DNA of 64,000 nucleotides from the NCBI RefSeq assembly GCF_002163715.1, contig NZ_CP015698.1:1612001-1676000 (forward strand), given 5' to 3'. This document shows, one piece after another, positions 1 through 8,249 of the stretch (within the stretch, counting starts at the first letter, position 1; each line of letters opens with the position of its first letter). Below the pieces are notes generated by a model, which saw only the letters and a program-made list of their open reading frames with translations, was not told the origin of the DNA and did no database searches. The DNA comes from Curvibacter sp. AEP1-3. Its GTDB lineage: Bacteria > Pseudomonadota > Gammaproteobacteria > Burkholderiales > Burkholderiaceae_C. Position numbers and translations under genes: made by a program.

Positions 1-168
1 AGGTCCGCGCCCATGAGCACCCCGCCAATGGGAGAGTGCGCATTGGAACCCATCTCATTGGACACCTTCCCAACGCCAACCTTTCTTTAATTGGCGCCAT
101 CTATCATCGAGAATCAACGTAAAACAGCGCCCTACCAATAGAGGCCAACGATATTCAAGGAGTCAGCG
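1..168. other. left-edge region, possible divergent promoter and partial gene start
   Basis: No gene can be assigned firmly here. On the minus strand an ATG at 53-51, preceded at a suitable distance by a GAAGG ribosome-binding-like stretch, opens a frame running off the left edge (MGSNAHSPIGGVLMGAD, 17 codons), so it may be the start of a gene read leftwards. On the plus strand a frame open from base 1 ends at TAA at 88-90, so the stretch could instead be the tail of a gene. Bases 91-168 are AT-richer and carry AAGGAG just before the gene at 169, so they probably hold its promoter. Confidence 0.25.
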
Positions 169-1134
169 ATGCCAGATCAATCGGCTCGCCCAGGATCAAC
201 TGCAGCGCCAGCCACAAGACCCTACAACTCTGCGGTCGAGGCGATCCTGCTCTATTCGCATCCAATGATTACCCTAGCCGAGGCAGCTGCCGCCATCGCC
301 AAGATGAATGGTCGCCCAGCAGACGCACACACTAAGAAGGTCATCGAGGAGGTTGAAGCACAGCGAACAAAGTTGCTTGCCCTACCCGAACTCGAATTGC
401 GCAAGTTGCACCAGCAAGTACTGGAGAAGCAAAAAGCACAGCAAATAGCTAGGGCCGCTGCTGCCAAGGCAAAAAAGGCAGCCAAAGAGGCAGCTAAAGA
501 AGCCGCAAAGTTCTACAACCGACCATCAGCAAATGCCGACTTTGCCTTTTGGACAAAGGTCGAGTACTGGAAATTTGACGAGGCGCTCGCCCTCTTGCTC
601 GCAAAAGACCCAAAAGTCTTGACGTGGGCCGCAATGAAGCGTGAGCTGGAACCTGAGACAAGTTTCTTCTTTGCGCAAAGTGAACCCGCCGTACTCCCCG
701 AATTCGTTCACCGGTATCAGCAACTCCGAATACTGGCTGAACGCTCCAGCGCAATGAAACCTGCTCAGCTTAAGCCGGCTGATGTCATCGCGTGGGCACA
801 TGACATTCAGGCAGTAGACATTCCGCCGGCGCTGCAATCACTTCTGCCAACAGCTAATGCCGAAACATCGCGCCAGGTCGATCTTCTAAGCCCTGCAAAT
901 GAAGAGATACCGATGCCGCTAGAAGTTCATAGTGAACCTTCGGAAGGCACTTCAAAGAAATGGACGACTGAAAAGCTCCAAGTACTTTCAGCCTATCGCG
1001 ACCAACACGGAACCAGGGCTGCAGCAAAGCAATTTGGAATTTCGGATGCCAGAGTTCGGCAACTGCTACCGATGATGAATTCAAGCACTAAGAAGTCTCA
1101 AAAACTTGGCGTCTGGACTGGCTTGAAAAAGTAA
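169..1134 (+). CDS. unrecognised basic protein with Ala/Lys-rich helix and C-terminal HTH-like segment
   Basis: A 321-aa protein with a clear AAGGAG site before its ATG. Residues about 30-60 look like a short helical domain. About 85-115 form an Ala/Lys/Gln-rich helix likely to be coiled coil. A central block rich in Trp, Phe and Leu follows (FWTKVEYWKFDEA near 128). The last 55 residues contain a segment like a psq/resolvase-type helix-turn-helix (AAAKQFGISDARVRQLL near 285-301). I do not know a named function. The shape suggests a DNA-binding accessory protein, and proteins with the FWTKVEYW block are, as far as I recall, usually found in variable regions. It is convergent with the following minus-strand gene. 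The product call is weak; that it is a real gene is fairly sure. Confidence 0.7.
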   Translation: MPDQSARPGSTAAPATRPYNSAVEAILLYSHPMITLAEAAAAIAKMNGRPADAHTKKVIEEVEAQRTKLLALPELELRKLHQQVLEKQKAQQIARAAAAKAKKAAKEAAKEAAKFYNRPSANADFAFWTKVEYWKFDEALALLLAKDPKVLTWAAMKRELEPETSFFFAQSEPAVLPEFVHRYQQLRILAERSSAMKPAQLKPADVIAWAHDIQAVDIPPALQSLLPTANAETSRQVDLLSPANEEIPMPLEVHSEPSEGTSKKWTTEKLQVLSAYRDQHGTRAAAKQFGISDARVRQLLPMMNSSTKKSQKLGVWTGLKK

Positions 1135-1153
1135 GCAGAGTTTCTGCTGATCT

Positions 1154-1870
1154 TCAAATGACAAGTTCCTGGTGTGCTCCTGTGAACTTGTCGAAGTATT
1201 CGAATGCGACACGTTGCCTTGGGTATCCGGGGAAGAAGCGACAAAGAACACGAAACATTTCCTCCTTGCTAGGTAGTACGGCAATGACCTGACCCGCAAA
1301 TTCATCCGCCATCTCCAGCAAACCATACCGATTGAGATAGTCGCCCAGCATTGCAACCTGAGGGGAGTTGGGTAGAACATGGCGTAAGAATGTCCAATGA
1401 AGGCAGCCAGCCAGAGCACGCTCCTCCTCTGGTGCATCAAGAAGACCCAAGCAAACATTCGCCATAACTGCTTCCCAATGCTCGCGGCGTTCTGGGTGAA
1501 ACTGGAGCTCCGCAGGGACGATAACGATATGCTCGAGGGCATTGTCCAATGCGCCCAGAGCGTCTGAAAAAACTGGATCCCAAGGCTCCTGTTCAGCCAA
1601 AACTAGCCGCGGAACGCCATGGCCATGGATCCGCTGTACGTGCAGTACCTCATGTCGAACTGCGCCATCGGGAAAGTATCCGTTGCTAGGCGCGAACAGT
1701 CGAACGCTACGGGCGTTTATTTCGACAGCCAGATACCCTTGCCCACCAGATCCACCACGGCTCAGTTTGGGATCCAACAAGACTAGGATTTTCACACCCG
1801 CTAGTGTCTCCACTTCATGGATGAACTCTTGGACTGGTCCGCTGAGAAGATCTAGGTACTCTTGCTGCAT
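1154..1870 (-). CDS. unrecognised protein with HEVLH zincin-like motif
   Basis: A 238-aa soluble protein of unknown family. The visible clue is His73-Glu-Val-Leu-His77, an HExxH zinc-binding motif, followed about 36 residues later by Glu113-His114, which could supply a third ligand as in gluzincins. The segment before it (GYLAVEINARSVRLF near 45-59) looks like the beta-strand edge that precedes the motif helix in many zincins. There is no signal peptide or membrane span, so it would act in the cytoplasm. It lies downstream of the SRA-HNH nuclease gene on the same strand, separated by 184 bp holding a tandem hexamer array. Function is not established; a metallopeptidase-like activity is inference from the motif alone. 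Confidence 0.6.
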   Translation of the reverse strand: MQQEYLDLLSGPVQEFIHEVETLAGVKILVLLDPKLSRGGSGGQGYLAVEINARSVRLFAPSNGYFPDGAVRHEVLHVQRIHGHGVPRLVLAEQEPWDPVFSDALGALDNALEHIVIVPAELQFHPERREHWEAVMANVCLGLLDAPEEERALAGCLHWTFLRHVLPNSPQVAMLGDYLNRYGLLEMADEFAGQVIAVLPSKEEMFRVLCRFFPGYPRQRVAFEYFDKFTGAHQELVI

Positions 1871-1914
1871 TGGTCACAGTTTGCATTGGTTCAACAAATC
1901 GATCCTTGACCTTA

Positions 1915-2022
1915 TTGCTACCCCTACCCCTAGGGATACGGATACGGATACGGATACGGATACGGATACGGATACGGATACGGATACAGATACAGATACA
2001 GATACAGATTCGGATATAGCAA
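1915..2022. repeat. hexanucleotide tandem array with flanking inverted TTGCTA/TAGCAA
   Basis: Fourteen head-to-tail 6-bp units run from 1934 to 2017: nine exact GGATAC copies (1934-1987), three AGATAC copies (1988-2005), then AGATTC and GGATAT. The block switch suggests slippage expansion of two variants. TTGCTA (1915-1920) and TAGCAA (2017-2022) bracket it as an inverted pair. It fills the gap between two minus-strand genes, so length change could alter expression of the HEVLH gene downstream. Confidence 0.9.
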
Positions 2023-2054
2023 CGGTTAGGGGTACTGGTACGGGTAACGAATGC

Positions 2055-2930
2055 CTATTTCTCTAACTGAGCCAAGTGACCAATCAAACGCCGATTGATT
2101 TCCTTGCCGTTTTTTCCGTAATGTATTTCGCGATGGCAGGTTGGGCAAAGTGCCGCTACATAACGAGGATGGTCCACACCGCCATCAGATAACCTCGTTG
2201 TGTGGTGAGCCTCCAGATAAGGTTCGCCATCCAAACCGAAAAAGGGGGCCGGTTTCGTACAGGCCTCACACCTTCCCTCAGCTCTCAACAACACGTAGTC
2301 TCGTACAGCCTTGCTGCGCTCGTACACCGTACGTACGGCCTGGGCTCCGGCAGGGCCAGCTACTCCCGTACAGGCTTCTAAAGCCTTCTTCCTTGCTTCT
2401 AGTTTAGAAATCGGACTTGAAGCTTGAGCAGAAATTGTTGGCGCATCTTGCTTGGCATCTACTCGAAGCAAGTGAAACACAATGATGTCGCGCTCAGTCT
2501 TTTCGCGATCTGGACCTCGACGAATGGAGTAATTCGCCATGACGAACTCGCCCATGTAGCGCTGCGGCTTGCCTTTTCCAATTGATCTAAAGAGGTAAAG
2601 ACCACGACCATCTGCAGCATGGTCGCGAATAGCGCGGTTTCCCGCCTTGAACTTCATATCTCCGACTTGACCCTCCCCTGTATAGGAAAAGACGTCAGCT
2701 GAATCAAAGTCGTCGCGATATCCGAATTGCTCGCCAGAGTCGCCAGTGAACAAGAAGATTGCTGGACATGCGGCCGAGGTTGAAACTCCACTTTGCCGAC
2801 TACCGCCGTAGTTCAGGTGTATTTCGTTTAGACGGTTGTAGTTTTGGCCAACTACAAACTGTGGGACTTCCCCTGCACGTCTAGGAGGAGCTGGCCCATC
2901 CAAAAGCATCGATTCGTTTTCTTCACTCAT
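2055..2930 (-). CDS. putative SRA-like plus HNH modification-dependent endonuclease (McrA-like)
   Basis: The 291-aa reading starts at the ATG at 2930, chosen because GGGGGAG lies just upstream; a longer start at 2996 lacks such a site. Residues about 20-150 resemble SRA/YDG-type domains that recognise modified bases (conserved-looking FTGDSGEQFGY and YTGEGQ blocks and a GLYLF strand). The C terminus is an HNH nuclease with paired cysteines: Cys221/Cys224, His242-His243, Cys262/Cys265 and His270. SRA plus HNH is the layout of McrA-type type IV restriction enzymes, which cut DNA bearing 5-methylcytosine or other modifications. A defence role is therefore likely but inferred. The HNH call is strong, the SRA call moderate. 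It is alone, without a partner methylase or second subunit. Confidence 0.75.
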   Translation of the reverse strand: MSEENESMLLDGPAPPRRAGEVPQFVVGQNYNRLNEIHLNYGGSRQSGVSTSAACPAIFLFTGDSGEQFGYRDDFDSADVFSYTGEGQVGDMKFKAGNRAIRDHAADGRGLYLFRSIGKGKPQRYMGEFVMANYSIRRGPDREKTERDIIVFHLLRVDAKQDAPTISAQASSPISKLEARKKALEACTGVAGPAGAQAVRTVYERSKAVRDYVLLRAEGRCEACTKPAPFFGLDGEPYLEAHHTTRLSDGGVDHPRYVAALCPTCHREIHYGKNGKEINRRLIGHLAQLEK

Positions 2931-2996
2931 GTCTCCCCCGCCCTGAATAGCAATGTTTCGATTGATCTTAGCCGTACTTTCGTCTGACTCCCGCAA

Positions 2997-3080
2997 CCGT
3001 AAGGGCTAACGCACGCTTCAAAATCTCTAGGTTTCATGCGGGTTCGCGAACCGTAAGGCCCTTACGCCTTGACCGTAAGT
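2997..3080. repeat. CCGTAAG iteron-like repeats and palindrome upstream of the replication genes
   Basis: CCGTAAG occurs at 2997-3003, 3051-3057 and 3073-3079 in the same orientation. The second copy is part of a palindrome, GTAAGG-C-CCTTAC (3053-3065). The block lies between the divergent nuclease gene and the HTH/HUH initiator pair, so it may bind the 72-aa HTH protein or serve as part of an origin. This role is inference. Confidence 0.5.
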
Positions 3081-3134
3081 GGGGTTGCGCCCTGAGAGTT
3101 CTGTCCATGTTCAACAAACCCAAGAGGTTTACAC

Positions 3135-3353
3135 ATGGCCACAAATCAAGTTCATTGCGTTCCTTTGGCCCGTGAGATGCGTTCCAGCCTCAGCACACCA
3201 GAGGCTGCATATCACCTGAACCGTGCTCAACAAACACTGCGCTTATGGGCAATGCGCGAAAACGGACCGCTTCGCCCCATACGCGTTCACGGACGTCTTG
3301 CATGGCCTGTGGCCGATTTGCGCCGAATTCTGCAAGTCACGTCCGACGTCTAA
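3135..3353 (+). CDS. small HTH (excisionase/AlpA-like) DNA-binding protein
   Basis: A 72-aa protein. Residues about 18-65 fit the helix-turn-helix 17/excisionase pattern: LSTPEAAYHLN as the first helix region, a recognition-helix region with LRLWAMRENGP, a wing with RPIRVHGRLAWPV, and a closing DLRRIL helix. Such proteins act as regulators or excisionases of phages, satellites and plasmids. The stop codon is immediately followed by the ATG of the HUH initiator gene, so the two are surely co-transcribed and possibly translationally coupled. The repeats just upstream are a natural target. The family call is good, the exact role open. Confidence 0.75.
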   Translation: MATNQVHCVPLAREMRSSLSTPEAAYHLNRAQQTLRLWAMRENGPLRPIRVHGRLAWPVADLRRILQVTSDV

Positions 3354-5066
3354 ATGCATCAAATGCACTGCCTTCGCACACCGACGGACGCGGAATGGAC
3401 CTATGGCAGGACCTCAAATCTACCGCCCCGCTGGGAATCCAGACTTCTGAAGGCATGGAAACGACGCAGCAAGTCTGATTACTACGGTGCCAACGTCGAA
3501 CTGCGAGAGACAACCGAGTCACTGCTTCGAGTTCGCATTCCCCTGGATGCATCTGATGCCGATGTATGTGAAGCTGCCAAGTTACTGGCGGAACGATGCG
3601 CAGGGAGGGCTGAGCTATTCCATACCGCTGCTGAGTTGCGCGCGGCTATGGAACGTCTATGTAATGGACAGGGAATCACTCCCCCACCGGAGAAGACTCG
3701 GAATGGGCCTGCGATTTCGCGCATGTGTTGCCCACTTTGGTGGCGACGCAAGTTACGAAAGCATCAAGGTCATACCGTTGAAGCAGCCGCAATTCGCCTG
3801 GGCTTTGTCAACAGGCTCCGCGATCTTTATGTGAGTAATGAGCGATTGCGCGCTCGTATTCAACAGAACCAACGCAATACCGCAACCCTCGAGGCCACGA
3901 TTGCCACCAATGAATATGGGCAACATTTCACGTTGGCCGAATTGGCGGCCAAAGGAACGGCCAACAAGGCTATCCGCCGGGCTGAGCTCATGACGCGGAT
4001 TTCTGGCTTTGAACGCCTCGCCTTGTCCATGGGACATGTTGGCCAATTTATAACCATCACTTGCCCAAGTCGATTTCATAGGTTCTTGACTGTCAATAAC
4101 GGGGCCATGGTGGTGGACAACAAAAACTACGATGCAGCTGAGAATCCAAAAACTGCGCAGAGGTATCTCGCCAAAGTTTGGTCACGGATCCGTAGCCACC
4201 TTGCACGCCAAGGCATTGCTCTATACGGCATCCGGATTGCGGAGCCGCAACACGATGGCACTCCCCATTGGCACTTGCTGGTTTTTTGCCTCAAGGAATC
4301 AGTTAGTCGAGTTCAAGAGATCATGAAAAAACACGCGCTGAACGACAACCCGAATGAACCTGGTGCACAGGAACGTCGCTGCGACTTCAAACTGATGGAT
4401 CCTGCAAAAGGCAGTGCCGCAGGCTACGTGGCGAAATACATCGCCAAGAATATTGACGGCCAATATGTTGGCAATGATTTAAACGGGCAACCTGCAACAA
4501 CGACTGCGATTCGAGTGGAGGCCTGGGCCACCACTTGGGGAATTCGCCAGTTTCAGCAAGTAGGGGGACCTCCCGTCGGTGTTTGGCGCGAACTGCGACG
4601 CATAGAAGCACTTCCGGCGAATGCACCTGCACACCTCAAACGCGCACACGATGCCGTAAACAAGATCGCTGTGATCGAAGGTCGCGATAACGCATCAGCA
4701 GCATGGGATGAATACTGCCGCGCACAGGACGGTCCATTCAGTGGTCGGCGGGCACCAATCAAACTGGCAATGTACAGCTCTGAAAAGCTTGGAATGTATG
4801 GAGACCCAGCGTCTCAGAAGCCATTTGGGGTTGAAACAACCGCCTTTGAAACGTACGCAGATCCCAACTCCGCTGGCAATTCATTGGTCCGTGCCGTTTA
4901 CTGGGTCGTTGAATCGAAGCGCCTGACCTGGGAGATCACCAGCCGGAATAACCGCCCAGCACTTATCGGGGAACAATTTGCTGAGCGGATGCAGTCCGAT
5001 CAGCCTTGGACTAGTGTCAATAACTGTACGGAGAGGAAATTTAATCTAGAGCAAGTTACTTTCTAG
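3354..5066 (+). CDS. phage/satellite replication initiator, P2 GpA-type HUH endonuclease
   Basis: A 570-aa protein of the bacteriophage P2 A / phage replication endonuclease family, which nicks the origin and starts rolling-circle replication. The HUH metal motif is His305-Trp-His307 (in PHWHLL). The catalytic tyrosine motif is Tyr358-x3-Tyr362 (YVAKY, with Lys361 and Lys365), the two-tyrosine arrangement of replicative rather than conjugative HUH enzymes. A downstream block with AWATTWGIRQF and VWRELRR is also typical of GpA homologues. The N-terminal 130 residues are variable. It abuts the upstream HTH gene with no spacer. No phage structural genes are in view, so it most likely belongs to a satellite or a degenerate prophage. 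Family assignment is firm. Confidence 0.9.
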   Translation: MHQMHCLRTPTDAEWTYGRTSNLPPRWESRLLKAWKRRSKSDYYGANVELRETTESLLRVRIPLDASDADVCEAAKLLAERCAGRAELFHTAAELRAAMERLCNGQGITPPPEKTRNGPAISRMCCPLWWRRKLRKHQGHTVEAAAIRLGFVNRLRDLYVSNERLRARIQQNQRNTATLEATIATNEYGQHFTLAELAAKGTANKAIRRAELMTRISGFERLALSMGHVGQFITITCPSRFHRFLTVNNGAMVVDNKNYDAAENPKTAQRYLAKVWSRIRSHLARQGIALYGIRIAEPQHDGTPHWHLLVFCLKESVSRVQEIMKKHALNDNPNEPGAQERRCDFKLMDPAKGSAAGYVAKYIAKNIDGQYVGNDLNGQPATTTAIRVEAWATTWGIRQFQQVGGPPVGVWRELRRIEALPANAPAHLKRAHDAVNKIAVIEGRDNASAAWDEYCRAQDGPFSGRRAPIKLAMYSSEKLGMYGDPASQKPFGVETTAFETYADPNSAGNSLVRAVYWVVESKRLTWEITSRNNRPALIGEQFAERMQSDQPWTSVNNCTERKFNLEQVTF

Positions 5067-5353
5067 AGGAGATCCGCAATCCATAATGGAGGTAACAGCT
5101 GTAACCTGAAACAGATCAGCCCTACAGAATGAATCTATATGTCCAAAATATGCGAGGGCTTCGTTATTCTAGGAATCTGAGTTTTCAATGTTGATACTGC
5201 AACTAAGTCGAGTGAAGACCTCTGGGCTCCAAATGTAATGTTTTATACAGATATTCAAACTGGACTGCCCAGCCAACAGAGAATTCCAAGTAGATAAGTT
5301 CTGTATGAATCGAGCTATGGCACGTATTCAGGCCTATTGGTGACAATATTTAT
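5067..5353. other. intergenic gap, nothing recognised
   Basis: About 290 bp of AT-rich DNA between the HUH initiator and the TPR gene. I see no ORF with a credible start, no strong hairpin and no repeat. It presumably holds the promoter of the gene at 5354. Confidence 0.5.
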
Positions 5354-7477
5354 ATGAACACTTACTGCATCAACGCCAGATTGGGTCGTATGGCGGTCGC
5401 AATGTGCATTGGCCTGCTTGCCTTCTGTAATTCAATTGCCTCACCCACAACTAGCACAACTCAAGTTGAGGTGGAAAGAATTCAAGAGCAGTTGCGCGCG
5501 CTCGACAAAGAGCAAGCGATTCTTACAGCAAAGATCGAGGCACAGAACAATCGCCTCTCTGACCTGAGCTTAGCTGCCACACAGCAAGGCAATCACCTCG
5601 CAGCCGCGTCAAATCAGACCACAATGCTGGGCAACCACATCAGCTTGACAGGAATGGCAATCACGGTTTTAGTCGCCGCCGCAGGCCTTATCACCTACTT
5701 TAGTGCTACTGCTAGGGCGAAGGCCGAGGCAAATCAAGCCGCACAAGCATGGTTCGAAGAGAATGCCACCCGACTAACTAAAAAAATTGCTGATCTCGAG
5801 ACCAAGGCTGAAAATGCCACTCAAGCAATCGTCGCGCATGAAGACAGAGTGGCCCGAACCGCCACTGCGGCAAGTGCGCATATTCAAAGCAATTCAGATT
5901 CCATAACCGCAGCTGCAGCGACACTGCTAAGGCCACATGACAAATCTGGCAATAACGCAACCGACCAGGCAGCTGCTGATCAAGTTGCCCAGATTAGCGA
6001 AGATCTCAAGTTAAAACCGGAATCTAGTTTTTCGAGCTCGGACCATTTCACGCGCGGCTTGGCGTTCTTCAATTCCGAGAATTACACCGGTGCTCTGCAG
6101 TCTTTTCAGGCTGCGGCCAGCGACCAACAGTCGGAAGATGCAGATCAGGCAAGGTATATGTTTGCCCAAGGAGTTGCACTGAACCGATTAGGGCGACAGA
6201 AAGAAGCGATAGTCGTGTATGACAGACTAGTTCAGCACTTTGGCGACAAAAGCAGTCCGGGCGTGCGCGAGCAGGTCGCAAGGGCGCTTTTCAATAAGGG
6301 CGTGGACGTAGCAACGCTGCATGGCCCTGAGCAGGCCATTGTTGTGTATGACGCGCTGGTGCAGCGCTTTGGCGATGACAGCAGCCCGGGCGTGCGCGAG
6401 CAGGTCGCAAGGGCGCTTTTCAATAAGGGCATGGACGTCGCAACGCTGCATGGCCCTGAGCAGGCCATTGCTGTGTATGACGCGCTGGTGCAGCGCTTTG
6501 GCGATGACAGCAGCCCGGGCGTGCGCGAGCAGGTCGCAAGGGCGCTTTTCAATAAGGGCTTGGACGTCGCAACGCTGCATGGCCCTGAGCAGGCCATTGC
6601 TGTGTATGACGCGATGGTGCAGCGTTTTGGCGATGACAGCAGCCCGGGCGTGCGCGAGCAGGTCGCAAGGGCGCTTTTCAATAAGGGCATTTACGTCGCA
6701 ACGCTGCATGGCCCTGAGCAGGCCATTGCTGTGTATGACGCGATGGTGCAGCGTTTTGGCGATGACAGCAGCCAGGGCGTGCGCGAGCAGGTCGCAAGGG
6801 CGCTTTTCAATAAGGGCTTGGACGTCGCAACGCTGCATGGCCCTGAGCAGGCCATTGCTGTGTATGACGCGCTGGTGCAGCGCTTTGGCGACGACAGCAG
6901 CCCGGGCGTTCGCGAGCAGGTCGCAAGGGCGCTTTTCAATAAGGGCTTGGACGTCGCAACGCTGCATGGCCCTGAGCAGGCCATTGCTGTGTATGACGCG
7001 CTGGTGCAGCGCTTTGGCGACGACAGCAGCCCGGGCGTTCGCGAGCAGGTCGCAAGGGCGCTTGTTAATAAGGGCATTAACGTTTCATCGCTGCATGGCC
7101 CTGAGCAGGCCATCGCTGTGTATGACGCGCTGGTGCAGCGCTTTGGCGATGACAGCAGCCCGGGCGTGCGCGAGCAGGTCGCAAGGGCGCTTTTCAATAA
7201 GGGCGTGGACGTCGCAACGCTGCATGGCCCTGAGCAGGCCATTGCTGTGTATGACGCGCTGGTGCAGCGCTTTGGCGATGACAGCAGCCCGGGCGTGCGC
7301 GAGCAGGTCGCAAGGGCGCTTGTTAATAAGGGCATTAACGTTTCATCGCTGCATGGCCCTGAGCAGGCCATTGCTGTGTATGACGCGCTGGTGCAGCGCT
7401 TTGGCGATGACAGCAGCCCGGGCGTGCGCGAGCAGGTCGCAGCTGCCTTGACCCAAAAAACCAAATTGGTCACTTAG
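5354..7477 (+). CDS. membrane-anchored coiled-coil/TPR protein with near-identical 43-aa repeats
   Basis: A 707-aa protein. Residues 1-29 look like a signal peptide. About 35-75 is a heptad-rich coiled coil, and 97-116 is a hydrophobic transmembrane span. A second helical stretch follows (about 120-195). A short unique region with a TPR-like unit leads into ten 43-residue units from residue 281 to the end. Eight middle units are almost identical, beginning GPEQAIAVYD and ending VARALFNKG. This unit matches the long TPR-like repeats with AIAVYD/VARFGD blocks seen in other bacteria. The likely topology is a periplasmic coil and cytoplasmic solenoid. TPR arrays mediate protein binding; the partner is unknown. 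It is the last gene of the accessory region before the tRNA. Confidence 0.85.
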   Translation: MNTYCINARLGRMAVAMCIGLLAFCNSIASPTTSTTQVEVERIQEQLRALDKEQAILTAKIEAQNNRLSDLSLAATQQGNHLAAASNQTTMLGNHISLTGMAITVLVAAAGLITYFSATARAKAEANQAAQAWFEENATRLTKKIADLETKAENATQAIVAHEDRVARTATAASAHIQSNSDSITAAAATLLRPHDKSGNNATDQAAADQVAQISEDLKLKPESSFSSSDHFTRGLAFFNSENYTGALQSFQAAASDQQSEDADQARYMFAQGVALNRLGRQKEAIVVYDRLVQHFGDKSSPGVREQVARALFNKGVDVATLHGPEQAIVVYDALVQRFGDDSSPGVREQVARALFNKGMDVATLHGPEQAIAVYDALVQRFGDDSSPGVREQVARALFNKGLDVATLHGPEQAIAVYDAMVQRFGDDSSPGVREQVARALFNKGIYVATLHGPEQAIAVYDAMVQRFGDDSSQGVREQVARALFNKGLDVATLHGPEQAIAVYDALVQRFGDDSSPGVREQVARALFNKGLDVATLHGPEQAIAVYDALVQRFGDDSSPGVREQVARALVNKGINVSSLHGPEQAIAVYDALVQRFGDDSSPGVREQVARALFNKGVDVATLHGPEQAIAVYDALVQRFGDDSSPGVREQVARALVNKGINVSSLHGPEQAIAVYDALVQRFGDDSSPGVREQVAAALTQKTKLVT
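6194..7477 (+). repeat. 129-bp tandem repeat array inside the TPR gene
   Basis: Ten consecutive 129-bp units, each coding for 43 residues. The first is diverged and the last is incomplete. Units 7 and 9 share the variant coding for LVNKGINVSSLH, with a standard unit between them, which points to duplication of a 258-bp two-unit block. The near identity at DNA level implies recent expansion or ongoing homogenisation. Long antisense frames here are only by-products of the repeat. Confidence 0.95.
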
Positions 7478-7670
7478 GTATTGCATTTCGTCAGTGTTAC
7501 AACGAATTTGCCTTCAACTCCCTTTCCTAAAAGAACGAGGCCAGACCGTCCGCTACTGTCAGAATCATGAGCCTGGTATTGTCATTTTTGATTGACTGAC
7601 AGACTATCCAAGAAAATGGCTGCAGGTCTTATTCGGCTACACAAGGGCTACACAATCAAGAAAAAGCAAA

Positions 7671-7697
7671 AGCCTGCTATATAAAATATAGCAGGCT
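7671..7697. terminator. bidirectional intrinsic terminator between the TPR gene and the tRNA
   Basis: A perfect 12-bp stem (7671-7682 with 7686-7697) closed by an AAA loop. T-rich sequence follows it on both strands. It can end the TPR transcript on the plus strand and the tRNA transcript on the minus strand. Confidence 0.85.
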
Positions 7698-7711
7698 TTC
7701 CTTTACTACAT

Positions 7712-7788
7712 TGGTAGGGCGTGAGTGACTTGAACACTCGACCAAAGGATTATGAGTCCTCTGCTCTAACCAACTGAGCTAACGCCCC
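7712..7788 (-). tRNA. tRNA with CAT anticodon (Met, or Ile2)
   Basis: A 77-nt cloverleaf read on the minus strand, starting GGGGCGTTAGCTCAG and ending with an encoded CCA. The acceptor stem is closed by a G-U pair, and the anticodon loop is CTCATAA. CAT occurs in elongator Met and in lysidine-modified Ile2 tRNAs; Met is my first choice but I cannot separate them by eye. Its 3' end faces the accessory region at 1-7711, the usual orientation for integration at a tRNA gene. Confidence 0.95.
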
Positions 7789-8249
7789 AACCGAACCGCA
7801 GATTGTAACTGGCTCCAACTAGCCAACTCTCATTTCCACTACTTGAAGCAGCTCCATAGAGCTTGATATTGGCGCGATAACACCGGCACGAAAAGACGTT
7901 GCGCCGCTGTCACCGAGACAGTAGTCACATCCAAAACGCAGAAACATCTTCAGCATTCGGTCAGTGCCATTAAGGCAGTTCCTTAGCTAAAACAATTTAC
8001 GCACCATAGCGAACGCAACACCAAATTCGCCGCGCCGATCTTCCTCGTTTTTAACGTCCGGTGTTTAACATCGCAAGAGACCCCTCTCAGCCAACCGTTG
8101 TGGCCGATCATGAGTTCGCGCCTATGTGCGAATTGTGTTTCTGCTTGATGAAAGTTCGTAGCCGAGTAGTCTGCGAGATCAGATAGACAGAGTTGGATTC
8201 CGTGCCGTCTGAACTCGTAAACCCTCGTTCCTTCAGTCGGATCGCACGC
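7789..8249. other. 460-bp gap with no recognised gene
   Basis: No frame here has a plausible start, ribosome-binding site and protein-like composition. It contains the tRNA promoter on its left side. A TTTTTAACGTCCGG / GTGTTTAAC stretch near 8045-8070 has weak dyad character. I see nothing else. Confidence 0.5.

Noticed and set aside
1934..2017. Possible CRISPR array
   Set aside because: Units are 6 bp with no spacers; it is a simple tandem repeat. No I-F type repeats occur anywhere in the window either.
6227..7473. Several repetitive frames inside the 129-bp array on both strands
   Set aside because: 129 is divisible by three, so every frame without a stop in one unit stays open through all units; only the plus-strand TPR frame has a signal peptide, start site and family pattern.
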